In this document: positions 16,231-25,046 of the stretch, one piece after another
Numbering within the stretch: the stretch's first letter is position 1
Layout: each line of letters starts with the position of its first letter
From: Oscillospiraceae bacterium
GTDB taxonomy: Bacteria > Bacillota > Clostridia > Oscillospirales > Ruminococcaceae
DNA length: 64,000 bases
Assembly (NCBI GenBank): GCA_017505635.1
Contig: JAFVOU010000046.1
Coordinates: 1 to 64,000, forward strand
Direction: 5' to 3'
Position numbers and translations under genes: made by a program
Notes under the pieces: generated by a model
What the model was told of the DNA's origin: nothing
What the model saw: only the letters and a program-made list of their open reading frames with translations
Database searches by the model: none

Positions 16231-16986
16231 ATGAGAGTTATTGTTACAAAAGACTACGAAGATCTTGGCCGCGTTGCTGCAAACATCATTGCTGCTCAGG
16301 TTACACTTAAACCTGAAAGTGTTCTCGGCCTTGCAACAGGTTCTTCCCCAATCAGCACATACAAAAACCTTATCAAAAAATACGAAAACGGCGACCTCGA
16401 TTTCTCCCGCTGCTACGCTGCAAACCTTGACGAATACGTAGGTCTTACAAAAGACAACGACCAGAGCTATGCATACTTTATGTATGACAACCTCTTCAAA
16501 CACGTAAACATCAAAATGGAAAACACAAACATTCCTGACGGCACAGAAAAAGATGCTGCAAAAGAATGTGCAAGATACGATGCAGTTATCAAAGCTCTCG
16601 GCGGTGTAGACCTTCAGCTTCTCGGTATCGGCCACAATGGTCACGTTGGTTTTAACGAACCAGCTGACTGCTTTGCAAAAGGTACAAACATCATCGACCT
16701 TACACAGAGCACAATCGATGCAAACACACGTTTCTTTGCAAGAAAAGAAGATGTTCCAACACAGGCTTACACAATGGGCATCAAAACAATTATGAGTGCA
16801 AAGAAAATCCTTCTCGTTGCTAACGGTGAAGGCAAAGCTGAAATCATCTACAAAATGGTTGCAGGCGAAATCACACCACAGGTTCCTGCATCTGTTCTTC
16901 AGCTTCACAACGATGTTATCGTAGTTGTTGACGAAGCTGCAGCAGCAATGCTCCGCGAAAAAGCACCTGAATATATCGAAGGCTAA
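16231..16986 (+). CDS. nagB: Glucosamine-6-phosphate deaminase
   Basis: A 251-residue sugar isomerase/deaminase. The phosphate-binding LATGSSP is near residue 34, the catalytic Asp in NLDEYVGL near 68, and the active-site His in GIGHNGHVGFNEP near 133. It converts glucosamine-6-phosphate to fructose-6-phosphate and ammonia. It is the second gene of nagAB with its own AAAGGA and is closed by a strong terminator. No GntR-type NagR regulator is adjacent. Confidence 0.95.
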   Translation: MRVIVTKDYEDLGRVAANIIAAQVTLKPESVLGLATGSSPISTYKNLIKKYENGDLDFSRCYAANLDEYVGLTKDNDQSYAYFMYDNLFKHVNIKMENTNIPDGTEKDAAKECARYDAVIKALGGVDLQLLGIGHNGHVGFNEPADCFAKGTNIIDLTQSTIDANTRFFARKEDVPTQAYTMGIKTIMSAKKILLVANGEGKAEIIYKMVAGEITPQVPASVLQLHNDVIVVVDEAAAAMLREKAPEYIEG

Positions 16987-17009
16987 TTGCCGTTGATTGT
17001 TAAAAAACA

Positions 17010-17038
17010 AAACCGACAGTGAAAACTGTCGGTTTTTT
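17010..17038. terminator. Terminator between nagB and the small membrane gene
   Basis: A stem AAACCGACAGT/ACTGTCGGTTT with GAAA tetraloop and six T on the plus strand; A-runs on the left make it usable on the minus strand too. Confidence 0.85.
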
Positions 17039-17252
17039 ATTTGAACATAAATAATGAAATCAAAACTACAGCTATTATAATAAATGCAAATATAATAAAT
17101 GTAGCATATTTAGGATTTGAGATCGGTTTAATTTTTTTAAATTTACCCATCTGACAGGAATTAAAAAACCATATGAAAAGGCATACAACAGGTATAGCTA
17201 TTGCTGCTGCAATTATACCGTTCTGTGTAGGAGGAAGTATAAAATGCATCAT
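17037..17252 (-). CDS. Small two-helix membrane protein, unknown
   Basis: A 71-codon gene whose product has two hydrophobic helices (about 10-31 and 49-68) joined by a short basic, Lys-rich loop. It starts with tandem ATG codons seven bases after AGGAGA, a strong site supporting translation. I do not recognise a family. It is convergent with nagB and its last codon reaches into the shared terminator. Confidence 0.6.
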   Translation of the reverse strand: MMHFILPPTQNGIIAAAIAIPVVCLFIWFFNSCQMGKFKKIKPISNPKYATFIIFAFIIIAVVLISLFMFK

Positions 17253-17380
17253 AAGAAATCTCCTTTCTCTCTTTTATCTGTACCTTCAGTATAGCATACT
17301 CAATTATTCTATGATATGGATTTTTTGTAAAATATTGTAAACAATGCAAAATAGTGCTAATATAATTCTGTTATTTATAT

Positions 17381-17409
17381 AAGGAGTGGGCATCTGCCCT
17401 TTTGATATG
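17381..17409 (+). promoter_or_regulatory. Ribosome binding site with hairpin before AEC gene 1
   Basis: AAGGAG (17381-17386) lies 20 bases from the only credible ATG (17407), too far by normal rules. GGGC (17388-17391) and GCCC (17396-17399) form a hairpin with a four-base loop in between. Folding it leaves an effective gap of eight bases. Confidence 0.5.
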
Positions 17410-18336
17410 ACTGTTTTTTCTTCTACTTTAAATCAGACAGCATTTTTGTTCTGCTTTATACTGTTTGGTTATTTCCTCGCAAAGATAAACGTGTTACAGC
17501 CAAACAGCACAAAGGTACTTTCCAAACTGGAAAACAGCCTGTTTATCCCTGCTTTGGTTATGGGCACATTTATCGAAAATTTCACCGTAAACCGCCTTGG
17601 CGAAATGTGGAAGCTTATGGCAATAAGTGTTGCAATAGAGCTTTGTGTTATACCTTTGGCTGTTTTCATTCCAAAACTGCTGAGCAAGGACACATATCTG
17701 CAGAAAATTTCCACCTATGGTCTTGCAATCTCCAACTGGGGCTTTATGGGCAATGCCGTTATGCTGGGGCTGTTCCCTGAATTATTTTTTGAATATATCA
17801 TATTTACACTTCCGCTGTGGATTGTAAACTTTATATGGGCAATTCCTGCACTGCTTATGCCTTTGAGTGCAAAGCCCACCTTTAAAGACAAGCTGAAAAA
17901 TCTGTTCAACCCTATGTTTGTCGGAATGCTTATCGGTATGGCAACAGGTCTTTTGCAGATATCACTGCCTGATTTTTTTGTAAATGCTGTAAATGCAGCA
18001 GGCAGCTGTATGTCCCCTGTGGCGATGCTGCTTACAGGCATTGCGGTTTCTGCAATAAATCTTAAAGAAACTTTTAAGACAAAATATATCTACATATTAT
18101 CCTTTTTCCGTCTTATAGCAATTCCTGCAGTATTCTCTTTTGTGCTGTCCTTCATACCTCTGTCACAGACAGCTTATATCTGCGCAGTGGTTTCAATCTC
18201 GATGCCTCTGGGAATGAATATTGTTGTTATTCCAAGTGCCTACGGGCGTGAAAAACCTGTATGCAGCGGACTTGTGATTGTATCCCACATTTTATCCTGT
18301 ATCACCTTGCCTGTTTTATTTTCAATATTTTTATAA
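17407..18336 (+). CDS. AEC-family permease, paralogue 1
   Basis: A 309-residue auxin efflux carrier/malate permease-type protein with about ten transmembrane helices in two halves. Family members move organic anions such as malate; the substrate is unknown. Conserved marks include VLSKLENSLFIPALVMGTF near residue 33 and NPMFVGMLIG near 175. I start at ATG 17407; the frame is open to 17386, but that GTG overlaps the ribosome binding site. It is followed 15 bp later by a close paralogue. Confidence 0.88.
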   Translation: MTVFSSTLNQTAFLFCFILFGYFLAKINVLQPNSTKVLSKLENSLFIPALVMGTFIENFTVNRLGEMWKLMAISVAIELCVIPLAVFIPKLLSKDTYLQKISTYGLAISNWGFMGNAVMLGLFPELFFEYIIFTLPLWIVNFIWAIPALLMPLSAKPTFKDKLKNLFNPMFVGMLIGMATGLLQISLPDFFVNAVNAAGSCMSPVAMLLTGIAVSAINLKETFKTKYIYILSFFRLIAIPAVFSFVLSFIPLSQTAYICAVVSISMPLGMNIVVIPSAYGREKPVCSGLVIVSHILSCITLPVLFSIFL

Positions 18337-18351
18337 CATAAACTTTTTACT

Positions 18352-19287
18352 ATGACTATTTTTACACAGACTTTGACACAAACCCTCCTGCTGCTTACCT
18401 TTGTTGCAACAGGATACATACTTGCAAAACTCAATGTTGTCGGACAGGACAGCGTTGGCGTTTTGTCAAAACTTGAAAACTGGCTGTTTATGCCTGCCCT
18501 TGTAATGGGCACTTTTATTGAAAAATTCACCTTTGAAACCATAAGCAGCACATGGAAGATACTGCTTGCAGGCTTTGCAGTTGAGTTTGCTGTTATTCCC
18601 CTTGCCGCTGCCGTCTGCCGCATTATACTTAAAGATGACGAATATCTGCGCAAAATATCGGCATACGGTCTTGTCATTCCAAACTTCGGTTTTGTAGGCA
18701 ACCCTGTTATGCTTGCACTTTTCCCCGAAATTTTCTTTGAGTATCTCATCTTTACAATGCCTTTCTGGGTTGTGCAGCAGCTGTGGGCAGTGCCAAGATA
18801 TCTTATACCAAACGAAGCCGGCAAAAAAGGGCTGCGTGCAACTGCAAAAAACCTTGTTAATCCTATGTTTGCAGGTATGCTTATCGGTATGATAATCGGT
18901 CTTGCACAGATACCTGTGCCCGGATTTTTAACAGATGCAATTAAAGTTTCGGGCGATTGTATGTCTCCTGTTGCAATGCTGCTTACAGGCATTACCGTTT
19001 CGGCAATAGATTTGAAGAAAACCTTTGCAGATATGAAAATCTACACTTTGAGCATTGTAAGGCTTGTTGCAATTCCTCTGCTGTTTGCCGCTGTTTTAAA
19101 TTTGTGCGGTGCAGACAGAACAACCTTTATATGCGCTGTGTGTGCCCTTGCAATGCCACTCGGCACAAACAACATTATCGTGCCAAGTGCCTACGGGCTG
19201 GACACCTCCCACGCAGCAGGTATGGCAATTATCTCACACATTATGTGCTGCATCACCATACCACTGGTGTTTATGATTACAATTTAA
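18352..19287 (+). CDS. AEC-family permease, paralogue 2
   Basis: A 311-residue paralogue of the preceding gene, sharing KLENxLFxPALVMGTFIE, NPMFxGMLIGM and SPVAMLLTGIxVSAI blocks and the same topology. The pair is a tandem duplication that has diverged well beyond recent copies, so the two may differ in substrate or act as a heteromer. The upstream gap of 15 bp holds no clear SD, so it may rely on coupling to gene 1. Confidence 0.88.
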   Translation: MTIFTQTLTQTLLLLTFVATGYILAKLNVVGQDSVGVLSKLENWLFMPALVMGTFIEKFTFETISSTWKILLAGFAVEFAVIPLAAAVCRIILKDDEYLRKISAYGLVIPNFGFVGNPVMLALFPEIFFEYLIFTMPFWVVQQLWAVPRYLIPNEAGKKGLRATAKNLVNPMFAGMLIGMIIGLAQIPVPGFLTDAIKVSGDCMSPVAMLLTGITVSAIDLKKTFADMKIYTLSIVRLVAIPLLFAAVLNLCGADRTTFICAVCALAMPLGTNNIIVPSAYGLDTSHAAGMAIISHIMCCITIPLVFMITI

Positions 19288-19304
19288 AACAAAATATACA
19301 ATAA

Positions 19305-19338
19305 AAAATGTCATTCTGAAAATTCAGAATGACATTTT
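19305..19338. terminator. Bidirectional terminator between AEC2 and MATE genes
   Basis: A near-perfect 16-bp stem AAAATGTCATTCTGAA with its complement, flanked by A-runs on the left and T-runs on the right, separating convergent genes. Confidence 0.85.
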
Positions 19339-19350
19339 ATTTTTGCAGTA

Positions 19351-20742
19351 TTATCTTTCGCCGTAATTTATAATAGCCTTGTCTTTCCATCTGCGGCGGC
19401 GGTAGGCTATAAATGTAATTACTGCGCCAAGCAGCCAGCTTGCAAGCAGTGATATAAACAGTGCACGGTAGTTGCCTGTAGGCATCTGCGGTGTGCGTGT
19501 AAGATAAGCCAGCGCATAGGCAAGAGGTACACGTATAACCACCGTTGTAATAATTGAAATCCACATCGGACTTACTGTGTCACCTGCACCGCGCATTACG
19601 CCTGACAGACACTGTGTAACCGCCATGGCAATATAGCCCACAGCAAGTATGCGCATCATACGCATGCTCAAATCCACAAGTTCGGCTGTATCGGTGAATG
19701 CATACATCAGTATATTGCCAAACAGCAGTATAATAACTGTGATTGTTGCCGAAACCCCCACTGCAATATATGTACCAATTTTTGCGCCTTCTTCCACACG
19801 GTCAAAACGGCGTGCACCTACATTCTGCCCTGCATATGTGGTAAGTGCTGTGCCAAAGCTGAAGTTAGGCATCATTGCAAAACCGTCCACACGCATAATG
19901 ATAACGTTTGCAGCAATAACCATCTCGCCAAAACTGTTGGTAAGCGACTGCACCATTATCATGGCCATGGAGAAGATTGCCTGGGTAAGCCCCGACGGCA
20001 GACCAAGATTGATAACCTCCATAGTGTAACGTTTTTCAGGTTTCAGTTCTTTTATGCCAAGGTCAAAAATCTCTTTCATTTTAAGAAGCTTCAGCAGACA
20101 TAAGGCTGCAGAAATTGTCTGTGCAATTACAGTTGCCAGTGCCACCCCTGAAACGCCCATATCAAGAACTGCAACAAAATACAAATCCAGTACAATATTG
20201 ATTGCTGTGGCAATAAGCAGATATATAAGTGCCGAGGTTGAGTCTCCCAGACCACGCAGAACACCGCCGAGTATATTGTAGAAAGCCATTCCGCCAACAC
20301 CCATAAGCAGTATCATAAGATAATCGTGACACCAGTCAAAGATACTTACGGGGGTGCCAAGCAGGTTAAGTATAGGGTCCACCGCAAAATTTGAAATTAT
20401 CATAATAACGGCTGTGGCAGCAATTGTAAGGGTAATGCTGTTGCCGATACTGCGGGAAAGATTTTCTTTTTCCTTTGCACCAAAATACTGGCTTACCATA
20501 ATCCCTGTACCTGTGGATATGCCTATAAACATAACCAGCAGCAGATTGAAGACAGGGCTGGACGAACCTACTGCCGCAAGGGCATTGTCACCAACATATT
20601 TGCCTACCACAATGCTGTCCACAGTGTTGTAAAGCTGCTGGGCAACGTTGCCGATAAGCATTGGTATCGCAAAAAGTACTATCTTTTTTGCAGGTGAACC
20701 CTCGGTCATATCCGACGGCGCAAAAAGTGCCTTTATATTCAA
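19351..20742 (-). CDS. MATE-family multidrug/metabolite exporter
   Basis: A 463-residue protein with twelve predicted helices and the MatE repeat twice. The conserved NVAQQLYNTVDSIVVGKYVG block starts near residue 32. MATE exporters use Na+ or H+ to expel cationic compounds; the substrate is unknown. The start codon is TTG (20742-20740), six bases after GGAGGG. It has its own divergent promoter. Confidence 0.92.
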   Translation of the reverse strand: MNIKALFAPSDMTEGSPAKKIVLFAIPMLIGNVAQQLYNTVDSIVVGKYVGDNALAAVGSSSPVFNLLLVMFIGISTGTGIMVSQYFGAKEKENLSRSIGNSITLTIAATAVIMIISNFAVDPILNLLGTPVSIFDWCHDYLMILLMGVGGMAFYNILGGVLRGLGDSTSALIYLLIATAINIVLDLYFVAVLDMGVSGVALATVIAQTISAALCLLKLLKMKEIFDLGIKELKPEKRYTMEVINLGLPSGLTQAIFSMAMIMVQSLTNSFGEMVIAANVIIMRVDGFAMMPNFSFGTALTTYAGQNVGARRFDRVEEGAKIGTYIAVGVSATITVIILLFGNILMYAFTDTAELVDLSMRMMRILAVGYIAMAVTQCLSGVMRGAGDTVSPMWISIITTVVIRVPLAYALAYLTRTPQMPTGNYRALFISLLASWLLGAVITFIAYRRRRWKDKAIINYGER

Positions 20743-20774
20743 AATTATCCCTCCGATAATATATATCCAGTTAG

Positions 20775-20803
20775 ATTATATACAATTAGTATTTTATGCG
20801 CAA
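20775..20803 (-). promoter_or_regulatory. Promoter of the MATE gene
   Basis: TTGCGC (20803-20798), 17 bp, TATAAT (20780-20775) on the minus strand. Confidence 0.65.
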
Positions 20804-20868
20804 TACTGTGTAGCTGTTAAAATGCATTCTTTTACCTGCTTTGTGTAACTTTATCACCCTGTGCCATA

Positions 20869-20897
20869 TTGAAAAAAAATGCATAATCTGTTAAAAT
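20869..20897 (+). promoter_or_regulatory. Promoter of the TM1266-ABC operon leader
   Basis: TTGAAA at 20869-20874 and TAAAAT at 20892-20897 with a 17-bp spacer. The transcript should start near 20904, about 235 bases before the first gene. Confidence 0.65.
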
Positions 20898-20903
20898 ATA
20901 GTT

Positions 20904-21138
20904 GTCCGAATTCAAAGAGTATCTGAGAACAGGATTAAAAAAATTCATATCGTACTGCAACTGTCGGGTACGTCCCAACATTAAAGGCGAAGAAATCAAG
21001 TTTGAATACTGCGGAATATTTGTTTTTAACAGATTTGTTCTATTGAAAATATTTGTCCTGCCACCTTTGTTTTCCATGCCTTTGGCATGGATTTTTTGTT
21101 ATCTGATATGAATATCACATTTTTAAAGGAGGTATGTT
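20904..21138 (+). promoter_or_regulatory. Long 5' leader with internal terminator, candidate riboswitch
   Basis: About 170 bases separate the predicted start from a strong intrinsic terminator (21074-21097), and the operon's first SD follows 30 bases later. A conditional terminator upstream of a transporter operon is the layout of a transcription-attenuating riboswitch or leader. I do not recognise a known riboswitch consensus (not TPP, FMN, SAM, T-box or cobalamin by eye) and found no clear antiterminator complementary to the terminator arms. The alternative is that the terminator ends an independent short RNA. Confidence 0.45.
21074..21097 (+). terminator. Intrinsic terminator inside the leader
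   Basis: CCATGCC (21074-21080), loop TTT, GGCATGG (21084-21090), then ATTTTTTG. It lies between the promoter and the first gene of the operon. Confidence 0.85.
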
Positions 21139-21390
21139 ATGGAAAACAGAATATCTGTAATCAGCATTATTGTTGAAGAACTAAAAGCAACTTCTGTTAT
21201 CAATTCCCTCTTGCACGAATACGGACAATATATAGTTGGCAGAATGGGCATTCCCTACCGTGAAAAAGGCGTTTCCATCATCTGTGTGGTACTTGATGCA
21301 CCAAATGATGTTACAAGCAGTCTTTCGGGAAAACTGGGAATGGTAAAAGGTGTAAAAACCAAAACAGTTACTGCAAAACAATCCAATTAA
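21139..21390 (+). CDS. TM1266-family iron-only hydrogenase system regulator
   Basis: An 83-residue ACT-like protein of the TM1266 family, recognised by the N-terminal ENRISVISIIVEE, a central GQYIVGRMGIPYREKGVSII and a closing GxLGMVKGVKTKT. Relatives are annotated as putative iron-only hydrogenase system regulators because they often sit with hydEFG; their molecular action is not settled. No hydrogenase maturation gene is in this window. Here it leads an ABC importer operon (14-bp gap), so a ligand-sensing role for that importer is a fair guess. AAAGGAGG precedes the ATG. Confidence 0.8.
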   Translation: MENRISVISIIVEELKATSVINSLLHEYGQYIVGRMGIPYREKGVSIICVVLDAPNDVTSSLSGKLGMVKGVKTKTVTAKQSN

Positions 21391-21404
21391 GAAAGGCAAA
21401 TATT

Positions 21405-22415
21405 ATGAAAAAATTCTTATCACTCATTATGTCCGCTGTGCTGCTTTGCGGCGCACTTACAGCTTGTTCTTCCGCACCTGAAACTCCTGGTGCCGAAGCT
21501 ACTCCTGCACCTGAAGTTGTTGAAGGTATGGAAATCAACATCGCAGGTATGAAAGGTCCTACAACAATGGGTCTTGTATCCATGCTGGACAAATCTGCTA
21601 AAGGCGAAACAAAAAACACATACAACTTTACAATGGCAGGCGCTGCTGACGAAATTACTCCAAAACTTATCCAGGGCGAACTTGATATCGCTGCTGTTCC
21701 TGCAAACCTTGCTTCTGTTCTTTTCAACAACACACAGGGTAAAGTTCAGGTTGTTGCAATCAACAACCTTGGCGTTCTCTATGTTGTGGAACAGGGCGAA
21801 ACAATCAAGAGCTTTGCAGACCTTAAAGGCAAAACAATCTACTCCACAGGCAAAGGCACAACACCTGAATATGCACTCAACTACCTGCTCAGCCAGAACG
21901 GCGTTGACCCTGCAGCAGATGTAACAATAGAATGGAAAAGCGAAGCAACAGAAATCGTTGCAGTTCTCAAGCAGGACCCAACAGCAATCGCAGTGCTTCC
22001 ACAGCCATTTGTAACTGTTGCACAGACTCAGGTTGAAGGTCTCAACGTTGCACTCAGCTTCAATGACGAATGGATTGCTCTTGACAACGGCAGCAAACTT
22101 GTAACAGGCGTTATCGTTGCAAGAACAGACTTTATCAACGAACATCCTGACCAGCTTAACCTTTTCCTTGACGAGTTCAAGGCAAGTGTTGAAGCTATCA
22201 ACGCAGACGTGGAAGCAGGCGCTGCACTTGTAGAAAGCTTTGACATCGTTAAAGCACCTGTTGCAAAAAAAGCAATTCCAAACTGCAACATTCAGTTTAT
22301 GGAAGGTGCAGAAATGAAAGAAGCTGTAAGCGGCTATCTGCAGACATTATTTGACCAGAATCCAAAAGCTGTGGGCGGTGCAATGCCAACAGACGAATTC
22401 TACTACGAAAGATAA
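21405..22415 (+). CDS. ABC importer substrate-binding lipoprotein (NMT1/THI5/SsuA-like)
   Basis: A 336-residue lipoprotein. The signal peptide ends in the lipobox LTAC near residue 21, followed by an Ala/Pro/Glu-rich linker. The remainder is a two-lobed periplasmic-binding fold of the NMT1/THI5/nitrate-sulfonate type, with GPTTMGLVSML near 52, TAGAADEITPKLIQGELDIAAVPANLA-like core motifs and LKGKTIYSTGKGTTPE near 145. It captures a small ligand outside the membrane for the permease and ATPase encoded next. The ligand is unknown. Codon bias suggests strong expression. Confidence 0.88.
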   Translation: MKKFLSLIMSAVLLCGALTACSSAPETPGAEATPAPEVVEGMEINIAGMKGPTTMGLVSMLDKSAKGETKNTYNFTMAGAADEITPKLIQGELDIAAVPANLASVLFNNTQGKVQVVAINNLGVLYVVEQGETIKSFADLKGKTIYSTGKGTTPEYALNYLLSQNGVDPAADVTIEWKSEATEIVAVLKQDPTAIAVLPQPFVTVAQTQVEGLNVALSFNDEWIALDNGSKLVTGVIVARTDFINEHPDQLNLFLDEFKASVEAINADVEAGAALVESFDIVKAPVAKKAIPNCNIQFMEGAEMKEAVSGYLQTLFDQNPKAVGGAMPTDEFYYER

Positions 22416-22418
22416 TAA

Positions 22419-23171
22419 ATGAAAAACAAATCAAAAATTGAAAAAACAATTGCCGTTGCCGCAGCACTTCTGCTGTGGCAGCTGGCAAGTGTGATAATAG
22501 GCGAAGAAGTTCTGCTTGTATCTCCTTTCAAGGTTCTCGTCCGTTTAAGTGAACTGATTTTCGAAAAGGAATTTTACAGTGCAGTTGCTTTCAGCTTTAT
22601 ACGAATAACCTTCGGTTTTGTGCTGGCAGTTGCTGTGGGCATTATTTTTGCAACTGCGGCATACCGCTGGCACTGGGCAGAAACAATGCTGTGGCCGTAT
22701 ATGTCGGTGATAAAGGCAACACCTGTTGCATCCTTTATCATTCTTTGCCTTATATGGCTTAATTCTTCCTCCCTGCCGGTATTTATTTCGTTTCTCATGG
22801 CACTGCCTATTATCTATACCAATATGCTTGCCGGCTTTAAAAGCACAGACACAAAACTTTTGCAGATGGCTGATATTTTCCGTTTTTCCTTTAAGAAAAA
22901 ACTTGTGTATATCTATCTGCCAAATATAAAACCATATTTTATTTCCGCCTGTTCAGTGGCACTTGGGCTTACCTGGAAAGCGGGTATCGCCGCCGAAATT
23001 ATCGGTATTCCTGACGGCAGTATGGGCGAAATGCTTTACAATGCAAAACTGTACCTTGCCACAGCCGACCTTTTCAGCTGGACAGTTACAATCGTGTGCG
23101 TAAGCATACTGTTTGACAAACTGTTTATGAAACTGATAAACACAATGTTCAAAAGACTGGAGGATTTGTAA
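22419..23171 (+). CDS. ABC importer permease (SsuC/TauC-like)
   Basis: A 250-residue BPD-type permease with six predicted helices. The EAA-like loop contacting the ATPase lies around residues 150-170 (LLQMADIFRFSFKKK), and the GLTWKAGIAAEIIG block near 190 is typical of nitrate/sulfonate/thiamine-precursor permeases. It starts three bases after the binding-protein stop, and its stop shares a base with the ATPase start (TAATG), so the three genes are translationally coupled. Confidence 0.9.
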   Translation: MKNKSKIEKTIAVAAALLLWQLASVIIGEEVLLVSPFKVLVRLSELIFEKEFYSAVAFSFIRITFGFVLAVAVGIIFATAAYRWHWAETMLWPYMSVIKATPVASFIILCLIWLNSSSLPVFISFLMALPIIYTNMLAGFKSTDTKLLQMADIFRFSFKKKLVYIYLPNIKPYFISACSVALGLTWKAGIAAEIIGIPDGSMGEMLYNAKLYLATADLFSWTVTIVCVSILFDKLFMKLINTMFKRLEDL

Positions 23172-23758
23172 TGGATATAATTATAAAAGATTTGTGCAAA
23201 TCCTACGGCGAAAATACCGTCCTTGACAGTCTTAATGCTGTTATCGGAAAAGGCAAAATTACCTGTCTTATGGGACCAAGCGGTGAGGGCAAGACCACTT
23301 TGATGAATATCCTTATGGGCATCGAAAAAGCAGACAGCGGTGCTGTGGAAAATATGCCGCAGAACAAATCTGCCGTATTTCAGGAAGACCGCCTGTGCGA
23401 AAGTTTTTCTGCTTTTACCAATGTAAAAATTGCAAACGACAGTCTTGCTGATGATACTATTATTTCTCATCTTGAACAGGTTGGCCTTGGAGATGCTGTT
23501 TATCAGCAGGTTTCCACTTTAAGCGGTGGTCAGAAGCGCCGCGTGGCACTTGTCCGTGCTTTGCTGGCGGAAAAGGATATTCTTTTTCTTGACGAACCTT
23601 TTAAAGGCCTTGATGAAGACACAAAAAAAATCGTGACAGGCTATCTGTTAAACAACACAGCAGATACAACTGTTGTTATGGTAACCCACGATATCGACGA
23701 AGCCTCTGCCCTCGGTGCAGATGTGCTTTATCTGAAGGACGGCAAAATTACATTATGA
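23171..23758 (+). CDS. ABC importer ATPase (SsuB/TauB-like, short)
   Basis: A 195-residue ABC ATPase, shorter than the usual 240-260 because it lacks the C-terminal tail. Walker A GPSGEGKTT is near residue 36, the signature LSGGQKRR near 119, Walker B LFLDEPF near 140 and the switch His in VTHDIDEA near 176. All catalytic residues are present. It energises the importer encoded upstream. A terminator follows. Confidence 0.92.
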   Translation: MDIIIKDLCKSYGENTVLDSLNAVIGKGKITCLMGPSGEGKTTLMNILMGIEKADSGAVENMPQNKSAVFQEDRLCESFSAFTNVKIANDSLADDTIISHLEQVGLGDAVYQQVSTLSGGQKRRVALVRALLAEKDILFLDEPFKGLDEDTKKIVTGYLLNNTADTTVVMVTHDIDEASALGADVLYLKDGKITL

Positions 23759-23831
23759 CAATTTTTGATTTTTTATTACATTTAGTTTAAATATTCTTGA
23801 GATTATTTCTCAAACTTCCCTGGAATTTATA

Positions 23832-23870
23832 AAAATCCTCTGTACCTCCTGTGCAGAGGATTTGTTTTTT
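23832..23870 (+). terminator. Terminator of the TM1266-ABC operon
   Basis: AAATCCTCTG and CAGAGGATTT form a 10-bp stem, followed by GTTTTTT, 74 bp after the ATPase stop. Confidence 0.75.
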
Positions 23871-23954
23871 GGCAAATATTGAAATTATGCTGTTTTTAAT
23901 ATACAATAACTGATAATAACATTTTTATTGATTTAAAAGGATTGATATATTCAG

Positions 23955-25046
23955 ATGAAATATTTTATCGATAAAAACAGCAGTCAGAGTGCCTATATCC
24001 AGCTGTATCACATACTGAGAAACGATATTGTAAGCGGCGCATTTCCCTTTGGAAGCAAGCTGCCAAGCAAACGTATGATGGCGGAAGAAAGTGATATAAG
24101 CGTTATTACCGTTGAACACGCCTATTCCATTCTGTGTGATGAGGGCTATGCAGAGGCACGCCAGCGCAGCGGTTATTTTGTAATATACAAGGAAAGCGAT
24201 TTCATATCCTCTGCCGAAACTGCAGCCACTGTTTCAGAAATTTCCGACATCGCTGTTTCAGGCGAAAACGGTTTTCCTTTCTCGGTTTTAGCCAAAACAA
24301 TGCGCAGGGTACTTAACGATTACGGCGACAGCATTATGGTAAAATCCCATAACTTTGGCTGTCTTCAGCTGCGCAGTGCCATATCGGCATATCTTGCCCG
24401 CAGCAACGGCATGAAGGTAAAACCCGAACAGATTATTATCGGTGCAGGGGCAGAATATCTGTACAGCCTTATTGTTCAGCTGCTTGGCAAAAACCGCATC
24501 TTTGCCCTTGAAAACCCGTCCTACAGTCAGATAAAAAGTGTTTACCGTGCCAACGGTGTCAAATGCGATATGCTTGAGATGGGGCCCGACGGCATAAGAA
24601 CAAGCGAACTTAAACGCACCGGTGCAACCGTGCTTCACGTTACACCTTTCAACAGCTATCCAAGCGGTATAACGGCACGCGCATCAAAGAGATACGAATA
24701 TCTGCAGTGGGCAAAGGATAAAAACGGATATATTATCGAGGACAACTTTGACTCGGAACTTACAGTTTCCACCAAAAGTGAAGACACCGTGTTTTCACTT
24801 TCTGACAGCGGAAATGTAATATACATCAATACCTTCAGCCACACAATAGCACCGTCAATGCGTGCCGGATATATGGTGCTGCCGCAGGAACTTGTCGAAA
24901 AATTCCACAGACAGCTGGGTTTTTATTCCTGTACCGTACCGGTGTTTGAACAGTATGTACTTGCGGAACTGATAAACAACGGCGACTTTGAAAGAAACAT
25001 CAACCGTATAAGACGACTGCGCAGAAAAAACAGACAGAATATATAA
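23955..25046 (+). CDS. Truncated MocR-type regulator lacking PLP lysine
   Basis: A 363-residue GntR/MocR fusion: a winged helix-turn-helix (residues 10-75) joined to an aminotransferase-like domain (from about 110). The family is normally about 460 residues; this one stops around 90 residues early, 44 bp before repeat copy B. In the motif NTFSHTIAPSMRAGY the residue that binds PLP (Lys in relatives, FSKT) is His296 (CAC at 24840-24842). The phosphate Arg303 and the Asp of EDNFDSE are kept. It cannot form the usual PLP aldimine. It lies beside an ECF transporter gene and pyridoxal kinase, so it may be a decayed PdxR-like B6 regulator, or a working PLP-independent one. Confidence 0.8.
   Translation: MKYFIDKNSSQSAYIQLYHILRNDIVSGAFPFGSKLPSKRMMAEESDISVITVEHAYSILCDEGYAEARQRSGYFVIYKESDFISSAETAATVSEISDIAVSGENGFPFSVLAKTMRRVLNDYGDSIMVKSHNFGCLQLRSAISAYLARSNGMKVKPEQIIIGAGAEYLYSLIVQLLGKNRIFALENPSYSQIKSVYRANGVKCDMLEMGPDGIRTSELKRTGATVLHVTPFNSYPSGITARASKRYEYLQWAKDKNGYIIEDNFDSELTVSTKSEDTVFSLSDSGNVIYINTFSHTIAPSMRAGYMVLPQELVEKFHRQLGFYSCTVPVFEQYVLAELINNGDFERNINRIRRLRRKNRQNI

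Noticed and set aside
20904..21070. TPP, T-box or other known riboswitch before the ABC operon
   Set aside because: The diagnostic core sequences (for example the T-box GGTGG block or the TPP CTGAGA...TGAACCTGA pair) are not present as a set.
20902..21111. 69-codon ORF in the leader (TTG start)
   Set aside because: No SD, it begins at the predicted transcript start and reads through a strong terminator. Its residues look like nothing familiar.
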